NCBI RefSeq assembly: GCF_032854445.1
Contig: NC_088300.1
Location: forward strand, 6,820,001 to 6,884,000
DNA length: 64,000 nucleotides
Source of the DNA: Liolophura sinensis
Taxonomy: Eukaryota; Mollusca; Polyplacophora; Chitonida; Chitonidae
Direction: 5' to 3'
Shown here: in pieces, positions 59,201-64,000 of the stretch
How positions within the stretch are numbered: the first letter of the stretch is position 1
Layout: each line of letters opens with the position of its first letter
Translations under genes and position numbers: made by a program
The notes under the pieces: model-generated
The model's input: only the letters and a program-made list of their open reading frames with translations
What the model was told of the DNA's origin: nothing
The model's database searches: none

Positions 59201-60506
59201 TGTGGATGTCTCTGATCAATGCAGACCAGAAGGGAATTAAGCACTACTCCAGCCTGATGAATGCTGGTGATCTCTACCCCTTGTTTGCCTGTATGCTGAC
59301 AGCCAGGTCCTGGACGGCTGTGTCCTCAGGGATTGCCAACAAGGAGTTCTCAGCAAAAGAGGTGGGCACAGCTCTCTTATAAGGTGATAAGTACTTGGCC
59401 TGTGCAAACTACATGTTGGTAGGCTGGAAGTGACGTGAAAACTTTTATCAGGGCTGGATTTTATGCCATATTACGGTTTAAATGAGAATGCCTTGTTGGT
59501 TATCTGATTAGAAGAAGTTTCCTGTGGTTCGCTCCACACTATAATCTGATCACCGTCATTTAGTATTAAACAATAGTCAATTAAATAAATACCATATCAC
59601 GTGATACCTGTGAGTCCTTGTCAGTTTTGAAGCGCAGTGTGATAGTTAAACAGTGGTATTGTAGACTGATGTATTTGGTATCTACAACTGGATACCACGA
59701 AAAAGGCTGTAGATTTTCTTCCTACAACAGAACAATGTGAGATGAGATGAGGGGCCTACATGGCTGAATGGGTTAGCATGACAACACTGTGCAATGACCA
59801 GGAGCCTCTCACCAATGCAGTCACCGTGAGTTCAATTCCAGCTCATGCTGGCATGCTGGCTTACTGTCTGGCCATACGTGGGTAAAGTCCGCCAGCAACC
59901 TGTGGATGATCATAGGTTTCCCCATGGTTTCCTCCCACCATAATTCCTGAGAACAGTGTAAAACACCAGTCAAATAAATGAATCAGATTAGATGTACATG
60001 TAGTTCACATTATCACTCAACAACCTTGGGTAATAAAGGATAAGATTTATTCCTCTATAGTCAGTTAGTCGATAGTCAGTTATAAATTATGCTGTAAACG
60101 CTGTAGTACGCTGTAAACTTATCTCTCTTTTGTGTTTTAATTTTCTCAGGGGGAGGAGATCAAGTCCAGTGTGGCCGATTACTTCCCTCAGATTTCACAA
60201 ATCCTGAATCGCATACCACGCCAAATGTTGCTGTTGCTGAAAACCAACGATGTTTTACGCAGTATAGAGCATTCATTGAAGACTCGCAGCAATGCGACAT
60301 CTTTCATTAACATGTCCCGCTGCTGTATTAGGTCAGTGGGCCAGTATGAACTCCAACATTGCCAATCTAGGATGTGTAAAATACGTGTGTCCATCAACAC
60401 TCACTGGCATTTGTTTGTGATTTCTGTGTATGAGTTTTCCCTGTGGTTACAGAGCACTGTGATGGGCCAGACTTTCAGTCGTATCTTCAAGCACAGAGTT
60501 ATATGA
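53098..60506 (+). CDS. adck1: ADCK1, aarF-domain (UbiB/COQ8-type) atypical kinase, nine coding exons
   Basis: Exons: 53098-53232, 54003-54086, 54693-54896, 55156-55314, 55521-55679, 56141-56257, 56800-56943, 59164-59361, 60150-60506. Joined they give one frame of 518 residues, close to the 520-530 I recall for vertebrate ADCK1; all introns are GT-AG and phase 0. The N terminus (1-25) is basic then hydrophobic, fitting mitochondrial import or a membrane anchor. Family marks in order: KVGQ (95-98), the alanine-rich loop GAASLAQVH (155-163) that replaces the glycine loop, the lysine of VAVK (176), ExD in LELDFLNEG (E223, D225), the catalytic HCDPHPGN (D308, N313) and DHG in place of DFG (329-331). 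UbiB-family proteins act in mitochondrial lipid and coenzyme Q biology; ADCK1 has been linked to mitochondrial shape and fusion in flies and human cells. All key residues are present, so the protein should be functional. Confidence 0.95.
54003..54086 (+). CDS. adck1: ADCK1 coding exon 2 (residues 46-73)
   Basis: 84 bases after ctgtttcag, starting AARIVCDYKM and ending DKRSQ before gtttgc, a weaker donor. Confidence 0.88.
54693..54896 (+). CDS. adck1: ADCK1 coding exon 3 (residues 74-141)
   Basis: Carries ELCCANGGAFIKVGQHLGAL, the KxGQ region unique to UbiB kinases. An alternative donor six bases earlier (cg then gtaaga) would drop the two lysines; the chosen donor (aag then gtaggc) gives the length expected of the family. 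Confidence 0.94.
55156..55314 (+). CDS. adck1: ADCK1 coding exon 4 (residues 142-194)
   Basis: Holds the alanine-rich loop and the ATP-binding lysine (VVAVKVQH). Donor is gtaagg. Confidence 0.95.
55521..55679 (+). CDS. adck1: ADCK1 coding exon 5 (residues 195-247)
   Basis: Holds KKNLPLELDFLNEGRN with the ExD motif. Acceptor tgtgcttcag, donor gtaaca. Confidence 0.95.
56141..56257 (+). CDS. adck1: ADCK1 coding exon 6 (residues 248-286)
   Basis: VPAIYWDLSSERVLTMEFCE, the hinge region leading to the C-lobe. Acceptor tctgtatcag, donor gtgagg. Confidence 0.94.
56800..56943 (+). CDS. adck1: ADCK1 coding exon 7 (residues 287-334)
   Basis: Catalytic loop HCDPHPGNVLV and metal-binding LLDHGLYQ in one exon. 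Donor gtgacg. The intron-7 minisatellite begins five bases after this exon. Confidence 0.96.
56948..58262 (+). repeat. Nested minisatellite (26 and 34 bp units) in ADCK1 intron 7
   Basis: Three parts. 56948-57070: diverged units of about 26 bp with gagaatctaggctatgctac-type cores. 57071-58077: about 29 near-identical 34-bp units with aaatctaggc(tac/cac/agc)atgagagtcta. 58078-58262: seven 26-bp units with catgagaatcgaggctgtgc. All share ctaggct or cgaggct plus atgaga, so they are one family. Confidence 0.96.
58263..59163 (+). other. Remainder of ADCK1 intron 7
   Basis: Unique sequence up to the exon 8 acceptor (ttcttcaacag). The first 170 bases contain a few diverged aagaaa..taggctctgtt units. 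A minus-strand 114-codon frame here has no family likeness. Confidence 0.6.
59164..59361 (+). CDS. adck1: ADCK1 coding exon 8 (residues 335-400)
   Basis: Includes NAGDLYPLFACMLTARSW, a strongly conserved ADCK1 block. Donor gtgggc. Confidence 0.95.
59751..59983 (+). mobile_element. tRNA-derived SINE, main family, in ADCK1 intron 8
   Basis: Starts ggggcctacatggctgaatg, has a B-box-like gagttcaattcc near 59831 and ends gtaaaacaccagtcaaataa. More diverged than the copy at 63693 and with no clear duplication, so an older insertion. Same orientation as the host gene. Confidence 0.88.
60150..60506 (+). CDS. adck1: ADCK1 coding exon 9 (residues 401-518) and stop
   Basis: Starts GEEIKSSVADYFPQISQILN and contains TSFINMSRCCIRSV; both match the family's C terminus. 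The last 50 residues are less conserved. TGA stop at 60504-60506. Confidence 0.93.
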   Translation, partial: GEEIKSSVADYFPQISQILNRIPRQMLLLLKTNDVLRSIEHSLKTRSNATSFINMSRCCIRSVGQYELQHCQSRMCKIRVSINTHWHLFVISVYEFSLWLQSTVMGQTFSRIFKHRVI

Positions 60507-60520
60507 TAATAGCCTGATTT

Positions 60521-60526
60521 AATAAA
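60521..60526 (+). terminator. Candidate ADCK1 polyadenylation signal
   Basis: A canonical AATAAA begins 15 bases after the stop codon. If used, the 3' UTR is only about 30-40 bases, which is very short; further signals may exist downstream. Confidence 0.5.
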
Positions 60527-60790
60527 ATTAATACTGTAATTTTTACAATCCATAGTTATTGATATATAAGGACGCCAGAGTAGTAGAGCATTCAGGGAAA
60601 ATCTACATGTTCAGAAAGGACGATAGGTGTTCTGGGACATTTAAAAACTTCTGTACATGTGTGACGGGTATGTAGTGTGTAAGATTCATTGTTGGGGACA
60701 GACAAAGCTTGAAGCTAGCTTTTCAGGTTTGTCTAAACTACCTCAGCCTATAGTGAATGTGATGAATGTGCTGTTTTATTTATAAATAAA

Positions 60791-60838
60791 TTTATTTTGA
60801 TTCATTTGATTGGTGTTTTATGCCATACTGGAGATAAA
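60791..60838 (-). mobile_element. 3' end fragment of the main SINE family
   Basis: Plus strand reads ttgattggtgttttatgcca after a tttatt tail; body absent. Confidence 0.7.
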
Positions 60839-60884
60839 TAAAATAAGGCCAGTGTTTTATATAATGAAACATTATTAGGATAGA

Positions 60885-61735
60885 TCTTAATTCAGTTCCT
60901 TTGAGCTTAACCCAGTGTTTAGCCTCTGACCAAGTGTATAACATCTGAATCAGTGTTTATTAGCAGCTGTCAGATCCAGTGGTTAATGTCTGATCCAGTG
61001 TTTAACATCTGAATGAGGTTTAACATCTGTGGGATACAGTGTTTAAAATCTGGTCCAGTGTTTAACATCTGGTGTAACCTTTAACATCTGGTGCAGCCTT
61101 TAACATCTGAATCAGTGTTTAGCACCTGCTGGATCCAATGTTTAACCTCTGATCCAATTTTTAACATCTGAATGAGGTTTAACATCTGTCGGATATAGTG
61201 TTTAAAGTCTGGCCCAGCCCAGTGTTTAAAATCTGGTCCAGTGTTTAACATCTGGTGTAACCTTTAACATCTGGTGCAGCCTTTAACATCTGAATCAGTG
61301 TTTAGCACCTGCTGGATCCGATGTTTAACCTCTGATCCAATGTTTAACATCTGAATGAGATTTAACATCTGTTGGATATAGTGTTTAAAATCTGGCCCAG
61401 CCTTTAACATCTGGTCCAGCTTTTAACATCTGAATCAGTGTTTAGCTCCTGCCAGATCCAGTGTTTCATCCTCTGATCCAGTAATTTGGCCTCTGACAGA
61501 GCGTTCAGTTCTAATTAAGTGTTAATTATCTCCTGATCCAATATTTAGCCCCTGAAGCAGTGTTATGCCTCTGATCCTGTATTAAGTCTTTGACCCAGCG
61601 TTTAGTTTTGATCCAGTGTAAATTGCCTTCTTTGATCCAGCTTTTAGGCTGTGACACATTGTTTACAGTGTGATACAGTTTTTGATCTTTGATCCAGCAT
61701 TTAACCTCTGATCTGGTGTTTAACCACTTTGGCAC
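60885..61735 (+). repeat. Degenerate minisatellite, about 20 bp unit with a longer superunit
   Basis: tgtttaacatctgatccag-type units recur throughout. A block that includes ctgaatgaggtttaacatct recurs near 61011, 61167 and 61353, which gives a superunit of about 155-190 bases present roughly three times. It lies just behind ADCK1. Confidence 0.92.
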
Positions 61736-62020
61736 AATTCTTGCACATTTTACAAATTGCAGATAAGATATTACGTTTCCTAATGTTTGAAACCAAAGGC
61801 TGGAAACACATACGGGGATTCAGATAAATACTTCATATCTAATTTGTTTACTTCGCATATATATAAGGGCATCAAGCAACGACGATTCTGGTAGACACGT
61901 ATTATGTATCGTCTTGCACTTTTTGGATGCATAATTACTGAAATATCTCATGTATTTTCGGACAGTTCCGTAGGTTGATAATCACCGCCACTGTTGCCAG
62001 AAAATCGCACACGTGTCAAT
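61736..62020 (+). promoter_or_regulatory. Candidate promoter, plus strand
   Basis: tatatataa at 61858-61866, E-box cacgtg at 62010-62015 and a YY1-like caatatggcgg at 62018-62028 that overlaps the next feature's ATG. Inverted arms caccgcca and tggcggtg (61983-61990, 62023-62030) flank the E-box. Function inferred. Confidence 0.35.
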
Positions 62021-62101
62021 ATGGCGGTGGCATCGGTATTTTTCCCAGAACCTTACAAGCAAAGTTATTCACAATATTACATGAACAGGTTCTTAGAAAT
62101 A
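62021..62101 (+). CDS. Possible first coding exon of an unknown gene
   Basis: ATG followed by 27 in-frame codons beginning MAVASVFFPEPYKQSYSQYY, then a possible donor gtatgt (62102) or an earlier cag then gttctt (62088). I do not recognise the protein and no second exon is identified; the rest would lie in or beyond the VirK-like gene. ATG at a YY1-like site is common for housekeeping first exons. It could equally be chance. Confidence 0.25.
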
Positions 62102-62329
62102 GTATGTATAAGATTTCCACACACAGGCTTTAATAAGTCAAAAGTTGATGCCTGGAAATTGAAACTGCTTTGAGAGAATGTGTCAAGAATAAGCACTGCA
62201 TCTCTTTGGGAAACGAACCAACCTCACTTGTCATGCATAATGCTGTTTATATAAGCTTTTAAATTAGGTTTGAGCTAGTTAACAGACGTCACGAGTTCTG
62301 CTTTTGCGTAAAGTATATGCCTTCTCCGG
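62102..62329. other. Probable 3' flank of the VirK-like gene
   Basis: On the minus strand this follows the stop codon. An ATTAAA-type signal (tttaat near 62130) is available. Nothing else seen. Confidence 0.4.
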
Positions 62330-62602
62330 CTAGGATTGTTTGATATAGTTAAATGATTCTTGTAGCTGACACTTCCAGTGCTGTCTAACGGGGGCTATCT
62401 GAGCGTTAGGTCTGTAGACGTAGTAAAACACATCAATGGACCCATCTTTGTTTAGCTTAACATTGCCATAACCATGCGAGAGTTCGTCGGCTTCCAGGAA
62501 TGGTGTCTGTTTGCTGAACGTCACGGAACCGCCCTGGCTTATGCGATGGTCTGAAAAATGATCGAGAGGCTGCATTATAGCGCCCAACATTTGAACGGTT
62601 GC
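62330..62602 (-). CDS. VirK-like gene, last exon
   Basis: 91 codons with stop, starting ATVQMLGAIMQPLDHF after the acceptor ttgaattgtag and ending FNYIKQS. Confidence 0.62.
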   Translation of the reverse strand, partial: ATVQMLGAIMQPLDHFSDHRISQGGSVTFSKQTPFLEADELSHGYGNVKLNKDGSIDVFYYVYRPNAQIAPVRQHWKCQLQESFNYIKQS

Positions 62603-63231
62603 CTACAATTCAAAACTGAAAGTACAGTCTCGGAGCATTTAGTTCGTGTATCCAATTCGATCGACATATTAAGAAATTATGTTTTCATGTCGGCGTGAAG
62701 AAGATTACGTCCTACCGTGTCAGATACGGTTTTAAACTTTGTGTAGGCGTAAACGTTCTTGATTCAAATTTCTGATTCTAATGTTACATCTTCCTAACAT
62801 TACTGGTTTATGGGTGTCCAGTTGTTCCAATATACGTGTAGGCCTACCTATAGATTGGATTAATCGGTCTACATGTCAGTAAAGCTTTCATTTAGCCTTT
62901 TTGTGAATTTGATTCACCCATCGGACGTTGCGAAAAAGACATATTTACGCTTACATATGTGTGTCTGATACATTCAACAAAATACTTCCCGGTAGCCTTC
63001 AAACAGAAAATTTCCATAAGATATTAAATTCAGTATGTTGTTTAACTTACCCACAATTTCCCATAGACAAGAAGGTGTCCCTGGTCTCCTTCGCGGTGTC
63101 CAGGCTGTTTACATCTGCTCAATTCGCCAGCCACGTATACTCTATAACCTGCTTGCAGTGTGTCCAGAACGTCGGTAAAATTGATGAGAGGAACACCGGG
63201 ACTGGCTCCAGCAGTTGGGGTTAGACCAGAC
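62330..63231 (-). CDS. VirK-like domain protein, last two exons (5' end missing)
   Basis: Exons 63051-63231 and 62330-62602, joined across a 448-base GT-AG intron (donor gtaag, acceptor attgtag) in phase 0, give 150 residues to a TGA-type end. Layout: INFTDVLDTLQAGYRVYVAG with a Cys shortly after, then GGSVTFSKQTPF, GNVKLNKDGSIDVFYYVYRP and a second Cys in WKCQL. This order, an amphipathic 'F..vl..L..G..V' start followed by 'Cys', 'vtFS', 'v...dG.i.v....P', resembles the VirK-like (PF06903-type) small secreted proteins that I recall as expanded in molluscs. Their function is unknown. No signal peptide is visible, so at least one upstream exon is missing. Alternative: an unrelated lineage-specific secreted protein. 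Confidence 0.6.
63051..63231 (-). CDS. VirK-like gene, penultimate exon
   Basis: Starts with one base of a split codon after an acceptor (ctcaatgaacag), then SGLTPTAGASPGVPLINFTD, and ends LLVYGKLW before donor gtaagt. The 5' boundary is less certain than the 3' one. Confidence 0.55.
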
Positions 63232-63680
63232 CTGTTCATTGAGATAGCAAAATATACATGTACTATCAAAAAAGTATGATATGTCTTATGTAAACCACTG
63301 ATACTACTGTATTGATTAGCTATAATCAGATAAGGGTTTATCGATAATACTGAGATGTACATGAAGGGCACAAGTTTTAGTCGTGACTTTTTCAGCCAAA
63401 TGTATCGGACTGACAAAAGGACCTGGTGGAGTAAAGAGGAGAATCGGCCCCAGAGAGGAAGAAAGTGAAAATTTCAAAATCCAAGCACAATTCTGTAAAT
63501 TTCAGTAAATACAAAAAATGTAAATATATATTTCAGTGTGACTAGCGGCCAATCACTTATCGATTTTACGACCGATAAATTGCTTCAGTGCATGTTTGGA
63601 GTTTTCTAGGTCGCATGATTTTTTTCCTGTATAACATGAAAAGAAGAGTAAAACAACTCAAAAAGTGTTTTCAGCAGCTC
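63232..63680. other. Probable intron of the VirK-like gene
   Basis: No exon with a signal-peptide-like frame is evident on the minus strand. Otherwise A+T-rich and unremarkable. Confidence 0.4.
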
Positions 63681-63974
63681 TCAATCACAGTCGGGGCCTC
63701 CGTGGCTCAGTCGGTTAGCGCGCTAACGCAGCGTAATGACCCAGAAGCCTCTCACCAATGCGGTCGCTGTGAGTTCAAGTCCAGCTCATGCTGGCTTCCT
63801 CTCCAGCCGTAAGTGGGAAGGTCTGCCAGCAACCTGCGGATGGTCGTGGGTTTCCCCCGGGCTCTGCCCGGTTTCCTCCCACCATAATGCTGGCCGCCGT
63901 CGTATAAGTGAAATATTCTTGAGTACGGCGTAAAACACCAATCAAATAAATAAATAAATAAATCAATCACAGTC
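63681..63974 (+). mobile_element. tRNA-derived SINE, main family, full length with 12 bp target-site duplication
   Basis: Body 63693-63962 (270 bp): head ggggcctccgtggctcagtc with A-box region (63703-63714), B-box gttcaagtc at 63773-63781, a body with ggtttcctcccaccataatg, the end gagtacggcgtaaaacacca and an (AAAT)n tail. Flanked by a perfect 12-base duplication, tcaatcacagtc, at 63681-63692 and 63963-63974. Intact promoter boxes and the perfect duplication mark it as the youngest copy here. Open frames across it are spurious. Confidence 0.96.
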
Positions 63975-64000
63975 AATTTCGCTTCTTGAGGTGGGCATTT

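Overview
This window looks like nuclear DNA of a lophotrochozoan invertebrate, most likely a mollusc or a brachiopod. The reasons are spliced genes with GT-AG introns, a tRNA-derived SINE family whose 3' end reads like the 'acggcgtaaaacaccaatca' tails common in molluscan and brachiopod genomes (recalled, not searched), large A+T-rich non-coding stretches, and very many minisatellites. I see no prokaryotic or viral gene, no CRISPR array and no convincing tRNA or rRNA gene. There is one run of 200 Ns (5212-5411), so this is a draft assembly.

Gene content is low. (1) A complete, intronless FoxG (brain factor 1) forkhead gene lies on the minus strand at 9652-11076. A plausible TATA/CCAAT/GC-box promoter sits at 11521-11628. 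(2) About 42 kb to the right, with no recognisable protein gene between, is a complete ADCK1 gene (UbiB/COQ8 atypical kinase family, mitochondrial) on the plus strand at 53098-60506. I assembled it by hand from nine coding exons into one 518-residue reading frame; every intron is phase 0. (3) On the minus strand at 62330-63231 are the last two exons of a small protein that I think is a secreted VirK-like-domain protein. Its 5' exon, which should carry the signal peptide, is not found and may lie beyond the window. (4) A speculative short first exon on the plus strand at 62021-62101 sits beside a YY1-like site and an E-box.

The rest is repeats and single-copy DNA. I count about ten unrelated minisatellite arrays: 61-63 bp at 1.5-3.1 kb, about 54 bp beside the gap, 36 bp at 17.4-17.9 kb, 40 bp at 24-25.2 kb, 18/36 bp at 36.7-38.7 kb, 54 bp at 42.8-43.2 kb, about 100 bp pyrimidine-rich at 43.6-44.5 kb, 56 bp then 60 bp at 48-50 kb, 26/34 bp inside ADCK1 intron 7, and about 20 bp with a longer superunit behind ADCK1. 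Dispersed repeats include at least four copies of one tRNA-derived SINE (three with clear 10-12 bp target-site duplications or near-duplications), a second SINE type at 34.7 kb, several older SINE-like relics, one 256-bp fold-back MITE at 45979-46234, and an unclassified family with four copies in the same orientation.

Between FoxG and ADCK1, several high-complexity blocks (best at 28.2-31.0, 33.1-33.6, 41.9-42.4 and 44.5-45.1 kb) have the look of conserved regulatory DNA and are rich in homeodomain, Sox and forkhead-type motifs. A near-consensus CTCF core occurs at 20895-20911. Assigning these to FoxG regulation is inference from position and texture; no alignment was possible. I found no evidence of an entirely new system. 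The best leads are the nested intron-7 minisatellite that starts at a splice donor, the four-copy unclassified repeat, the candidate FoxG enhancers and the VirK-like gene.
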